Assembly (NCBI GenBank): GCA_045345765.1
Contig: CP148265.1
Location: forward strand, 1,984,001-2,048,000
DNA: 64,000 nt
Direction: 5' to 3'
Source: JAOARY01 sp045345765
Lineage (GTDB): Bacteria > Bacillota > Clostridia > Peptostreptococcales > Peptostreptococcaceae
Under the pieces are notes generated by a model. The model saw only the letters and a list, made by a program, of their open reading frames with translations. It was not told the DNA's origin and did not search any database. The position numbers and the translations under genes were made by a program. Of the stretch, positions 41,780 to 50,355 are shown piece by piece; positions within the stretch are counted from its first letter, which is position 1, and each line of letters opens with the position of its first letter.

Positions 41780-43584
41780 ACATAAGTAATTTTATTTCTT
41801 GGATAATATATACATCTATAAACGCCTCATTTTTAGTTGTGGGAATATTTGTATTGAAAAAATTAATAAAGGATAAAATTGATAGTATATGGGGTTATTA
41901 TTTGTGGTTATTATTAATAATCAGATTGATAATTCCATATGGAATATCAAAATCATTTAATTTAGCTTTAGTGCTAAACAAAGTAGTCAAAGACATGTTT
42001 TCATTTTCAAAAGAAAGTATGTTAAATAGAAGTGATTTTATAGCAAAACAAAGTAATTTAAATGATGCTATTGATATAACAAAAGATTATTCAGTAGCGA
42101 TAGATAGTCAGATCAAATTTTTGGATTTGGATTTAATATTTTATATATGGCTTTTGGGTTTTTTGTTTTTTATAGTATTTAGAATTTTTATAAAAAGTAA
42201 ATATATGAATTATAATAACTGTATGCATAATTTGTATAATAGACGTATTATGAATGTATTTAATTCTTGTAAAGAAAAATTAAATATAAAAACTAAAATA
42301 AATTTAGTTACAAATGATAGTGTAAGAATGCCTATGATTTATGGGATTTTCAAAGTATATTTATTTTTACCAAAACAGGTTTTTAATAATTTAGAAGATA
42401 GAGATATAAGTAATATTGTATTGCATGAGATGATACATTACAAATATAAAGATATTCTCATAAATAATATTATTTGTTTATTGCAAATTATTCATTGGTT
42501 TAATCCGATTATTTATATAGGTTTTGAAATGATGAGAAGGGATAGAGAGCTTGCTTGTGATCAAAGGGCATTATCATACTTAGATGAAAGTGAGTATCAT
42601 GAATATGGTAAAACTATGATAAAGCTGATGAGTTTTTCTAAGTATAAATTAGAACAGAATTATTCTATCGGATTTTTAAATAAAAAGATATATTTAGCAA
42701 AAAGATTGAAAAATATTTTAGAATTTAAAAATAAAGCAAAAAAGAATATGTTTTTTTTAACTGTGATTATTTTCTTTTTTGCTAATATATTTTTATGTGA
42801 TGGTAGTACACATATATACAATATATACAATTATGCAGCAAAAATGCCAGTAAATTATGAAAAGCAAGATTTAAGTGAGTATTTCAATGAATTAAATGGA
42901 AGCTTTGTAATATATGATTTAAATAAAGATAGTTATGGTGTATACAATGATAATTTATGTAAAAAACGCGTAGCTCCAATGTCTACATTCAAAATTGTAA
43001 TTGCACTAATTGCATTAGAAGAAGGTGTATTAAAAGATGCGTTTGAAGTTATTCCTTGGAATCATACTAAATATGATTTTAAAGAGTGGAATAAAAATCA
43101 TAATTTAAAATCTTCCATGAAATATTCTGTAAACTGGTTTTATGAAGATATAAGTTCAAAAATAGGTATAGAAAATATGAAAAGTTATGTAGAAAAATTA
43201 TCTTATGGAAATAAGAATATTATTGAGAATAAAAATGGATTTTGGAATGAATCTAGTTTTAGAATATCTCCTATTGAACAGATATATTTTTTGAAAGATT
43301 TATATAAATATAAATTACCATTTTCAAAAGAAAACATAGATAGTGTAAAAGAGAGTGTGAAATTAGCTCAAAATAAAGATGCAATATTATTTGGAAAAAC
43401 AGGAACAACTATAATCGATGATTGTGATGTAAATGGATGGTTTGTAGGTTGGATAGAAAAAAATGATAATATTTATTTTTTTGCAACAAATGTGGAAGCA
43501 AAAGATAATGCTAATGGTTTAAAAGCTAAAGAGATAACTTTAGATATATTAAATAAAAAAGGAATATATAAAATAACAAGGTGA
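41776..43584 (+). CDS. blaR1: Beta-lactam sensor-transducer BlaR1/MecR1
   Basis: 602 residues. Four N-terminal-half membrane helices surround an M56 metalloprotease domain with His217-Glu218-x2-His221 (HEMIH) and the third ligand Glu258 in RELACD. After the last membrane helix (about 326-341) an extracellular class D-like penicillin-binding domain follows, with Ser403-Thr-Phe-Lys (STFK, acylated serine), Ser451-Val-Asn and Lys541-Thr-Gly. Acylation by a beta-lactam signals the protease and lifts BlaI repression. It is translated with blaI by ATGA overlap. A terminator spans the stop codon. Confidence 0.93.
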   Translation: MNISNFISWIIYTSINASFLVVGIFVLKKLIKDKIDSIWGYYLWLLLIIRLIIPYGISKSFNLALVLNKVVKDMFSFSKESMLNRSDFIAKQSNLNDAIDITKDYSVAIDSQIKFLDLDLIFYIWLLGFLFFIVFRIFIKSKYMNYNNCMHNLYNRRIMNVFNSCKEKLNIKTKINLVTNDSVRMPMIYGIFKVYLFLPKQVFNNLEDRDISNIVLHEMIHYKYKDILINNIICLLQIIHWFNPIIYIGFEMMRRDRELACDQRALSYLDESEYHEYGKTMIKLMSFSKYKLEQNYSIGFLNKKIYLAKRLKNILEFKNKAKKNMFFLTVIIFFFANIFLCDGSTHIYNIYNYAAKMPVNYEKQDLSEYFNELNGSFVIYDLNKDSYGVYNDNLCKKRVAPMSTFKIVIALIALEEGVLKDAFEVIPWNHTKYDFKEWNKNHNLKSSMKYSVNWFYEDISSKIGIENMKSYVEKLSYGNKNIIENKNGFWNESSFRISPIEQIYFLKDLYKYKLPFSKENIDSVKESVKLAQNKDAILFGKTGTTIIDDCDVNGWFVGWIEKNDNIYFFATNVEAKDNANGLKAKEITLDILNKKGIYKITR

Positions 43585-43605
43585 GTAGTGCCTTGTTATT
43601 TTTTT
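43572..43605 (+). terminator. Terminator at the end of blaR1
   Basis: AATAACAAGG and CCTTGTTATT form a 10-bp stem whose loop contains the blaR1 stop codon, followed by a T-run. Confidence 0.8.
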
Positions 43606-43606
43606 A

Positions 43607-43680
43607 TTGACAAATTTAGATTACAAGTGTAATATTAATTACGCAATGAAGATTACGAATGTAATCTTTGTTGCGTAATT
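43607..43680 (+). promoter_or_regulatory. blaA promoter with two BlaI-type operators
   Basis: The promoter is TTGACA (43607-43612), 17 bases, TAATAT (43630-43635). Operator 1, ATTACAAGTGTAAT (43620-43633), fills the spacer and -10; operator 2, AGATTACGAATGTAATCT (43650-43667), lies just downstream. Both fit the BlaI TTACA/TGTAA dyad. Operator 2 is the centre of a larger palindrome (AATTACGCAA to TTGCGTAATT, about 43638-43680). About 100 bases of leader follow before blaA. Confidence 0.75.
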
Positions 43681-43784
43681 AAATTTTGGAGGTGATAAAT
43701 TATAAGTTTTTTTAGTAACAACTTAATTTTGAAAATAAATTTGAGAGATATTAAATATTTTTTAGTTGATAAAGGAGCTATGTA

Positions 43785-44708
43785 ATGATTAGATTTTTGA
43801 ATTTAAATAAGAGTATTGTTAATATATTTTTGATTTTAATTATAATTATATTTTCTGGATGTACACAAGTTGAAAATCAAGATAGTACAAATATTAATAT
43901 CAAAGAGGATATAAATAAAATAAAAAAAGAATATGAAAGTAAGTTTGTAGAATTAGAAAAAAAATATGATGTAAAACTTGGAGTTTGTGCTATTGATTTG
44001 AACTCAAACATAGAGATTAATTACAATGCAGATGATAGATATCCATATTGTTCAACATCGAAGGCTTTAGCAGCAGCTGCTGTTTTAGAACAATATAAAT
44101 TAGAAGATTTAGAAGAAATAATTAAGTATAAACAAGAAGATTTAGTATCATATTCTCCAATAACTAAAGATTATGTAGATAGTGGAATGTCTATAGAAGA
44201 TGTATGTTCTGCAGCTGTTAGATTTAGTGATAATACTGCGGGTAATATATTATTCAATCTTATAGGTGGGCCAAATGGATTTAAATTATCTTTAGAAAAA
44301 ATAGGAGATAAATTTACAAAACCTTATAGAATAGAACCAGAATTAAATAATTATGAGCCAGGGGGTTTAAAAGATACAAGTTCACCAAGGCAATTAGCGT
44401 TGGATTTAAAAGAATATACAACTGGAGATACTTTGACAGAGGAAAAGAAGCAAATTTTGATTGATTGGATGTCTGGAAATGCTACTGGCGATAAATTAAT
44501 AAGATTAGAAGCTCCAAAAGATTGGATTGTTGCAGATAAAAGTGGTGCTGGTGCTTATGGAAGTAGAAATGATTTAGCTATTGTTATGCCTAAGAATAAG
44601 AAGCCAATAATAATTGCAATAATGTCGATAAAAGAAAAAAAAGAAGCAAAATTTAGTAATGAAGCAGTTTCAGACGCTGCAAAAGTAATTTTTGAATGTT
44701 TAGATTAA
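43785..44708 (+). CDS. blaA: Class A beta-lactamase, lipoprotein form
   Basis: 307 residues. Signal peptide with lipobox IFSGC (Cys26) predicts a membrane-anchored enzyme facing outward. All catalytic motifs are present: Ser90-Thr-Ser-Lys93, Ser148-Asp-Asn150, the omega-loop Glu184 in EPELN, and Lys252-Ser-Gly. It hydrolyses penicillins and maybe cephalosporins; the spectrum cannot be read. It is under the BlaI-type operators directly upstream. AAAGGAGCTATGTA precedes the ATG. Confidence 0.94.
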   Translation: MIRFLNLNKSIVNIFLILIIIIFSGCTQVENQDSTNINIKEDINKIKKEYESKFVELEKKYDVKLGVCAIDLNSNIEINYNADDRYPYCSTSKALAAAAVLEQYKLEDLEEIIKYKQEDLVSYSPITKDYVDSGMSIEDVCSAAVRFSDNTAGNILFNLIGGPNGFKLSLEKIGDKFTKPYRIEPELNNYEPGGLKDTSSPRQLALDLKEYTTGDTLTEEKKQILIDWMSGNATGDKLIRLEAPKDWIVADKSGAGAYGSRNDLAIVMPKNKKPIIIAIMSIKEKKEAKFSNEAVSDAAKVIFECLD

Positions 44709-44728
44709 TAATAGAGTTATCATATTAA

Positions 44729-44786
44729 AAAAAGCTATAATATACTTGTTTTGAATTTCAAATACAGTATATTATAGCTTTTTTTA
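44729..44786. terminator. Bidirectional terminator between blaA and the dCache gene
   Basis: AAAAAGCTATAATATACT and AGTATATTATAGCTTTTT pair over about 16 bp around a loop near 44747-44766, with T's or A's on both sides. It serves blaA and the convergent dCache gene. Confidence 0.75.
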
Positions 44787-44799
44787 GAGAATGACTTTT

Positions 44800-46095
44800 T
44801 TATTTTATTTCATCTAATTTATCTTTTAAATCTGATAAGTTCTTTATATATTCATTTGCTAAATCATGTTTGATAGTTTCCAAATCAACGATGGTGATTT
44901 TTATTTTATTTAATAATTTATTTTTATAATTCTTATCAATATCTATAGTCTTTGTAGCTTGATTAAAAGATTTTATATAATTATTTATTTTAACAATTAG
45001 ATTTTCGCATTTAAAATAGATTATTATATCTGGATTTGCTTTTAAATCAAATTCTTTAAGCAAATTAAAATTACTATTTGTATAATTAGATGAATAAGCT
45101 TTATCTTTTTTTATATTTTCCTTCAAAGATGTACTAAGTGTTTTTATTGAACTATTCATGCTTATGAATATATAGATTATACTAAGTATTCCAAAGCTTA
45201 TAACTAAAGATATTATTATAAACATATCTTTTTTAAATTGTTTTGTTTCTTCTAAGATATCGTTATAATTGATTAGAGATATTAGTTTCCAATTGGTAGA
45301 AGGATTAATTTTATATGATATATAGTATTTTTCATCATTTATATAATCATAATAATTATTTTTTCCTTTAAGATTTAGATTTTCTTTTAATTTATAATTG
45401 GAGTTTAAATCATTAGAATTTAAATTATTTGATATAATTTCTATGAAATTACCTTCCTTGTCTATTAAAAATATATCAAATTTATTTGGAGCTTTAAATT
45501 CTTTTATCTTATTTTTTAAATCTTTTAAAAATATGTCTATTGCCAAAACACCTATAATATTATCATTTTTGTCTTGAACTGTTTTTGAAACTGTTAGTGT
45601 TTGTTCTTTTGTTGTGGCATCCTTATAGGGATCTGTCCAAATTATTAAATCTTTATTCTTTATAGCTAAGCTATACCAAGGTCTAGATATTGGAAACCAA
45701 TCTTTAGTTGAGAGTTCATTTGATGTATCTGGCCATGTTATTAATTTCTTTCCATTATCTAATTTAATTACTGGTGCAAAATAAGCGTAAGCAGTTGATG
45801 AATACGATTCTTGGAAAGATTTAAATAAATTTATAGTACTATTATAATAATTAGTATTTGTAGTCACTTTTATTAAATTTTCACTGGAAGAAAGCATATA
45901 AATAGCACTTTCAAAATTTAATAAGAATTCATTCAATGATGTATTTACATGATCTAAAGATATTTCAAAATCCTTTATATATTTATTTTGCAAATTAAGA
46001 TTAGAACTTTTTATATATAGATTTCCTAGAAAAAAACCGATGAACAAAAATATTAGAATAATCCAAAATAATAGTCTATAGAAAAATTTCTTCAA
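44800..46095 (-). CDS. dCache-domain amino-acid sensor without output domain
   Basis: 431 residues. TM1 (about 7-28), a double Cache domain (about 35-285), TM2 (about 290-312), then about 120 cytoplasmic residues with coiled-coil character and no kinase, MCP, GGDEF or HAMP motif I can identify. The ligand pocket shows the amino-acid-binding dCache pattern: Arg138, Trp140, Tyr141 in ISRPWY, Tyr157 in DPYKDA and Asp187 in VLAIDI; the first Tyr of the motif is Trp133. It is divergent from a histidine kinase that lacks an outer sensor domain, with a 133-base shared upstream region. A sensing partner for that kinase is inferred. Confidence 0.8.
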   Translation of the reverse strand: MKKFFYRLLFWIILIFLFIGFFLGNLYIKSSNLNLQNKYIKDFEISLDHVNTSLNEFLLNFESAIYMLSSSENLIKVTTNTNYYNSTINLFKSFQESYSSTAYAYFAPVIKLDNGKKLITWPDTSNELSTKDWFPISRPWYSLAIKNKDLIIWTDPYKDATTKEQTLTVSKTVQDKNDNIIGVLAIDIFLKDLKNKIKEFKAPNKFDIFLIDKEGNFIEIISNNLNSNDLNSNYKLKENLNLKGKNNYYDYINDEKYYISYKINPSTNWKLISLINYNDILEETKQFKKDMFIIISLVISFGILSIIYIFISMNSSIKTLSTSLKENIKKDKAYSSNYTNSNFNLLKEFDLKANPDIIIYFKCENLIVKINNYIKSFNQATKTIDIDKNYKNKLLNKIKITIVDLETIKHDLANEYIKNLSDLKDKLDEIK

Positions 46096-46228
46096 ATTAT
46101 CACATCCTATAAATATAGTATAATTATATATTATATTTTAGATAATATAATAACAAGGATTTTTATATATATGTTAAAATTAATTTTAGTAGGAATTTAA
46201 ATTTTACTTAGAAAAAGAGGGAGTTTTA

Positions 46229-47599
46229 TTGAAAAAATCATTTAGAACAAGAGTTTTGATACCATTATTATTGTTATTATTAATACCTATAGTTTTACTT
46301 AATTTTATGCATTATGGATTTGATTTATCAAAACTAAAAAATGAACCATTATTTTTTATTATTTCTGTAATATTTATAGTATTTGGTTTTGAAGCTATTT
46401 TATTTGTGACCAATAATATGATAAAGCCTATAAATATTTTATTAGATGCTTATAATAGTATATTAAACGAAGAAGATATTAAAACTAAGGAAAATAGTAT
46501 AAATCATCTATCGAGAGCTTTTGATGATATGAAAAAAATTATAGAGATAAGAACCAATAGATTCTTATTTATGAAAAAATTCAATGAGGATATATTAAAG
46601 AATATAGATACTGGTATTATAACAGCTGATATAAATGGAAATATAATAAGTTTAAATGAATCAGCTAATAATTTAATAAGCTGTTTATTAGATTCAAATT
46701 CTAAAAATGATATTATAAGAGTATTTAACAATCAAATATTAAATACTTTAAAAACAAATCATAATATTAATGAAATTATTGAATTTGAATTAAAATCCGA
46801 TATTTTATATTTTGATATATCAACAATTATAATGAAAAATTCATCAAATGAAAATAGTGGTGTTATATGCAGTTTTAAAGATATTACTAAGCGAAAAAAA
46901 TTAGAAAACAAAATAGAAAGAATTGACAAATTAGCATCGCTAGGAGAATTATCAGCTGCATTAGCACATGAAATAAGAAATCCACTTTCGGGAATTAAAA
47001 TGAGTGCGCAGGTTTTGAGTAAAAGATTTAAAAAATATAATCAAGATGAATCAAATGAAAAATTATTTGAAGGAATAATAAAAGAAATTGATAGATTAGA
47101 TAATCTTATAAAAGATATATTAAGTTTTTCTAAGCATAAAACAATTAAACAAGAAAAAATTGAATTAAGAACATTTATAGAAAATTCTTTGAAGTTTTTT
47201 ATAAATGATTTTGAAAAAAAAGATGTAAATATAAAGCTTGATATCAAAGAAGATAAATTTATTTATTTTGATAAAAATCAATTAACTCAAATATTTTTAA
47301 ATCTTATATCAAATGCATTAAAAGCTGTAGAACAAAATGGTAATATATTAATCCAAATGAGTGATTATGATAATAAATATATTAAATGTGAAGTTATAGA
47401 TGATGGAAAAGGTATAGAAAAAGAAAATTTAAAAAAGATATTTAATCCTTTTTTTACTACAAATGAAGATGGAACAGGTTTGGGGCTTAGCGTAGTTTTT
47501 GAACTGTTAAACGCAAATGATGCAAATATAGAGGTTGAAAATAATAATGATAAAGGATGCAATTTTAAATTATTTTTGCCTATATACAAGGGGGTTTAG
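46229..47599 (+). CDS. Membrane histidine kinase (NtrB/AtoS-like) with minimal outer domain
   Basis: 456 residues. Two membrane helices (about 9-25 and 41-61) enclose only about 15 residues, so there is no room for a ligand domain. A linker and PAS domain (about 118-222, DTGIITADINGNIISLNESA) follow, then HisKA with His247 in ALAHEIRNPLSGIK, and the HATPase (N box LTQIFLNLISNALKAV, GKGIEKENLKKIFNPFFTTNEDGTGLGL region). This is the AtoS/NtrB class that partners sigma-54 activators. The start is TTG at 46229 behind AGAGGGAG. It ends one base before the response regulator gene. Confidence 0.9.
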   Translation: MKKSFRTRVLIPLLLLLLIPIVLLNFMHYGFDLSKLKNEPLFFIISVIFIVFGFEAILFVTNNMIKPINILLDAYNSILNEEDIKTKENSINHLSRAFDDMKKIIEIRTNRFLFMKKFNEDILKNIDTGIITADINGNIISLNESANNLISCLLDSNSKNDIIRVFNNQILNTLKTNHNINEIIEFELKSDILYFDISTIIMKNSSNENSGVICSFKDITKRKKLENKIERIDKLASLGELSAALAHEIRNPLSGIKMSAQVLSKRFKKYNQDESNEKLFEGIIKEIDRLDNLIKDILSFSKHKTIKQEKIELRTFIENSLKFFINDFEKKDVNIKLDIKEDKFIYFDKNQLTQIFLNLISNALKAVEQNGNILIQMSDYDNKYIKCEVIDDGKGIEKENLKKIFNPFFTTNEDGTGLGLSVVFELLNANDANIEVENNNDKGCNFKLFLPIYKGV

Positions 47600-48985
47600 A
47601 TGGATAAGAAAATACTTATTATAGATGATGAACAAATTATTAGATTTTCTTTGATGGAAGGACTTAAAGACTATAATTATAATGTAGAGGTAGCAAAAGA
47701 TTCAAAAGAAGCTTTGGAAAAGCTTATAAGTTTTAGACCTGATATAATACTTTTGGATATGAAATTAAAAAATGAAGATGGTCTTAGTCTTGCAAAAGAA
47801 ATAAAAAATATAGATGATTATGTTGAAATAATAATAATGACAGCTTATGCAGATATAAAAACTGCAATAAAAGCTATAAAATTAGGAGCAACAGATTATT
47901 TAAAAAAGCCTCTTGATATAGAAGAGATTAATCTTAGTTTATCAAAAGCTATGAAGAATCAAGCAATGAAAAAAAAGCTTATGATGTATAAACAATATAA
48001 TCAAAATAAAGATAATACTTTCTTGATGAAAGATCCTATAATGAATGATGTAGTAAAAAAAATGAATATACTTGCCAAAAATGATTCTGTGACAGCTTTA
48101 ATAACTGGAGAAACAGGCTGTGGGAAAGAAGTTGTAGCAAATTTTATACATAACAACAGCAGTAGAAAAGATAGTTTGATGCTTAGTATTAACTGTGCAT
48201 CAATACCATCTAATTTGCTTGAATCAGAATTATTTGGTTTTGAAAAAAATGCATTTAGTGGTGCAAATAAATCAAAAAAAGGTCTTTTGGAATTGGCTCA
48301 TAAGGGGACTTTATTTTTGGATGAACTTGGGGAGATACCTCTTGATATACAAGCAAAGTTACTTAGGTTTTTGGAAACTAAAAAATTTAAAAGAATTGGT
48401 GGACTAGATTCAATAGAAGTCGATATTAGAATATTAGCAGCAACAAATAAGAATTTAGAAGAAGCCATACAAAAAAATGAATTTCGTTCAGATTTATTTT
48501 ATAGATTAAATGTATTAAATATAAAAATTCCACCACTTAGAAATAGAAAAGAAGATATTGTTTTTTTAGCAAATCATTTTTTATCTTTATTTTCGAAAAA
48601 ATTCAAAAAAAATATATTAGGTTTTGATTTAGATGTAGAAAAAATATTTTTGAATTATAATTGGCCTGGGAATGTTAGAGAATTAAAAAATATGATTGAA
48701 AGATTGGTTATATTAAATGATAAAAAAATAATAACAAAAGATTTGATTCCATTTGAGATGATTGATAATAATGATTTTATGATTTTGGAATCTGAAGGTC
48801 ATGATAAAAAATATAAAGATTTAGAAGAAGAAATATCTTTAGAAGAAGAGGTTAAGAATTTAGAGATATATTATATAAAAGAAGCTTTAAGATTATCAAA
48901 TAACAATTATTCAAATGCATCTAAGATGCTTAATATATCAAGACATGCATTAAAAAGAAGAATGGAAAAATATAATTTACAATAA
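47600..48985 (+). CDS. Sigma-54-dependent response regulator (NtrC/AtoC-like)
   Basis: 461 residues. Receiver domain (1-120, phospho-Asp53 in LLDMK), AAA+ domain (about 140-370: Walker A GETGCGKE at 170-177, Walker B TLFLDE at 237-242, NWPGNVREL) and a Fis-type HTH (about 420-461, NNYSNASKMLNISRHALKRRM). The sigma-54 contact loop reads NAFSGA at 217-222 instead of the canonical GAFTGA. It likely activates the sigma-54 promoter just downstream, before glsA. Co-transcribed with the kinase; a strong terminator follows. Confidence 0.93.
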   Translation: MDKKILIIDDEQIIRFSLMEGLKDYNYNVEVAKDSKEALEKLISFRPDIILLDMKLKNEDGLSLAKEIKNIDDYVEIIIMTAYADIKTAIKAIKLGATDYLKKPLDIEEINLSLSKAMKNQAMKKKLMMYKQYNQNKDNTFLMKDPIMNDVVKKMNILAKNDSVTALITGETGCGKEVVANFIHNNSSRKDSLMLSINCASIPSNLLESELFGFEKNAFSGANKSKKGLLELAHKGTLFLDELGEIPLDIQAKLLRFLETKKFKRIGGLDSIEVDIRILAATNKNLEEAIQKNEFRSDLFYRLNVLNIKIPPLRNRKEDIVFLANHFLSLFSKKFKKNILGFDLDVEKIFLNYNWPGNVRELKNMIERLVILNDKKIITKDLIPFEMIDNNDFMILESEGHDKKYKDLEEEISLEEEVKNLEIYYIKEALRLSNNNYSNASKMLNISRHALKRRMEKYNLQ

Positions 48986-49032
48986 AAAATGCTCGATATT
49001 GAACCAACTGTTTAATATCGAGCATTTTTTTG
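48985..49032 (+). terminator. Terminator after the sigma-54 regulator
   Basis: ATGCTCGATATT and AATATCGAGCAT form a perfect 12-bp stem with a 13-base loop and eight T's after it. Confidence 0.88.
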
Positions 49033-49034
49033 TG

Positions 49035-49106
49035 CGTTTTCAAACGATAATAGAATAAATAAAAGAAAATAATCATTTATTTGTATACAAAGATGCAAAT
49101 ATTGCA
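49035..49106. promoter_or_regulatory. Candidate upstream activator sites of glsA
   Basis: Three short dyads lie 170-240 bases before the sigma-54 promoter, the usual place for activator binding: CGTTTTCAAACG (49035-49046), TTTGTATACAAA (49080-49091) and TGCAAATATTGCA (49094-49106). Which, if any, binds the regulator cannot be told from sequence. The rest of the 430-base gap is AT-rich. Confidence 0.35.
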
Positions 49107-49275
49107 AAAATTCTTTTTTTTATAGACTTTTTTATTTTGTTTGTTTCAAAATAAAAATCATTAATTTAGAATAAAAAATCAAAAATCAACTTAAAACATA
49201 TTTATTTAGAAGTTTTTTAGCAAAAAGCAAAATTATTTTAAATATTTTAAATATTTTAAATAAAAAGAAAACGTT

Positions 49276-49291
49276 TGGCATACAAATTGCA
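49276..49291 (+). promoter_or_regulatory. Sigma-54 promoter of glsA-agcS
   Basis: TGGCATACAAATTGCA has the -24 GG and -12 GC elements separated by exactly 10 bases and agrees with the TGGCACG-N4-TTGCW consensus at nearly every conserved position. It is preceded by the gene for a sigma-54 activator and lies 125 bases before glsA. Confidence 0.82.
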
Positions 49292-49415
49292 TTTATATCT
49301 TTATATAATTATTAAATAAAATTAATATTGTTTGAAAAAATATATATGAGGGTATTAAAAAAAATTGCCCATAAACAATATTGTCTTAATTTTATCATTG
49401 ATGGAGGGAAGATAA

Positions 49416-50333
49416 TTGAATAAGAAATTAGAACAAATAATAAATAATAACAGAAAATATGTACAAGAAGGATTGGTTGCTAGTTATATACCAGAACTTG
49501 CAAAAGCTAATAAAGATCATTTAGCGGTACATATATTTGATGTAAATTGTAATGAGAATTATTTTGGAGATGTAGATGTTAAGTTTACAATTCAAAGTGT
49601 TTCAAAAGTAATAACTTTAATATGTGCATTATTAGATAAAGGAGAAGATAAAGTCTTTGAAAAAGTAGGAACAGAACCTTCTTCAGATGCCTTTAATTCA
49701 ATAGCAAGATTAGAAACTAGAGAATCACATATACCACTTAATCCATTTATAAATGCGGGTGCAATAGTTACAACAGCTCTTATAAATGGGGATAATGGTT
49801 ATGAAAAATTCGAAAGAGTTAGAAATTTAATAAGAAAGATGGCTGATAATGATACTATAGATGTTAATTACAATGTATATAATTCAGAAAAATTAACAGG
49901 AAATACAAATAGAGCACTTGCTTATTATTTAAAAGGTGCAGGGATTATATGTGATGGTGTTGAGGATATACTAGATGCATACTTTAAATTATGTTCTTTA
50001 GAAGTAACAGCAAGAGATATTGCTAAAATTGCTTCTGTACTTGCAAATAAAGGTGTAGCACCTTGGTCAAATGAAAGAATAATAGGTGAAGAGCATACTA
50101 GAATTGTACTTGCTATAATGACAACTTGTGGTCTTTATGATTCTTCAGGAAATTTTGCTGTTAAAGTAGGAATGCCATCTAAAAGTGGTGTTGGTGGATG
50201 CATAATGTCAGTTGCACCAAAGAAAATGGGTGTTTGTGTATTTGGTCCAGCATTAGATCAAAGTGGTAATAGCATGGCTGGAAAGATGGTTTTAGAAGAT
50301 GTATCTAAGGAATTAGACCTTAGTATATTTTAA
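49416..50333 (+). CDS. glsA: Glutaminase A
   Basis: 305 residues, normal for the serine-type glutaminase family, which hydrolyses glutamine to glutamate and ammonia in the cytosol. The catalytic SxxK is in QSVSKVITL (about residues 62-70). NPFINAGAIVTTALI, SDAFNSIARLE, and the C-terminal MPSKSGVGGCIMSVAP (about 250-265) are diagnostic. The start is TTG at 49416 with GGAGGGAAGATAA before it. It is driven by the sigma-54 promoter and followed after 22 bases by the symporter gene. Confidence 0.95.
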   Translation: MNKKLEQIINNNRKYVQEGLVASYIPELAKANKDHLAVHIFDVNCNENYFGDVDVKFTIQSVSKVITLICALLDKGEDKVFEKVGTEPSSDAFNSIARLETRESHIPLNPFINAGAIVTTALINGDNGYEKFERVRNLIRKMADNDTIDVNYNVYNSEKLTGNTNRALAYYLKGAGIICDGVEDILDAYFKLCSLEVTARDIAKIASVLANKGVAPWSNERIIGEEHTRIVLAIMTTCGLYDSSGNFAVKVGMPSKSGVGGCIMSVAPKKMGVCVFGPALDQSGNSMAGKMVLEDVSKELDLSIF

Positions 50334-50355
50334 ATAAATGGGGAGGTAATTGTTT

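Noticed and set aside
48195..48407. Forward ORF within the sigma-54 regulator gene
   Set aside because: It is out of frame with a clearly intact AAA+ domain and has no independent signal.
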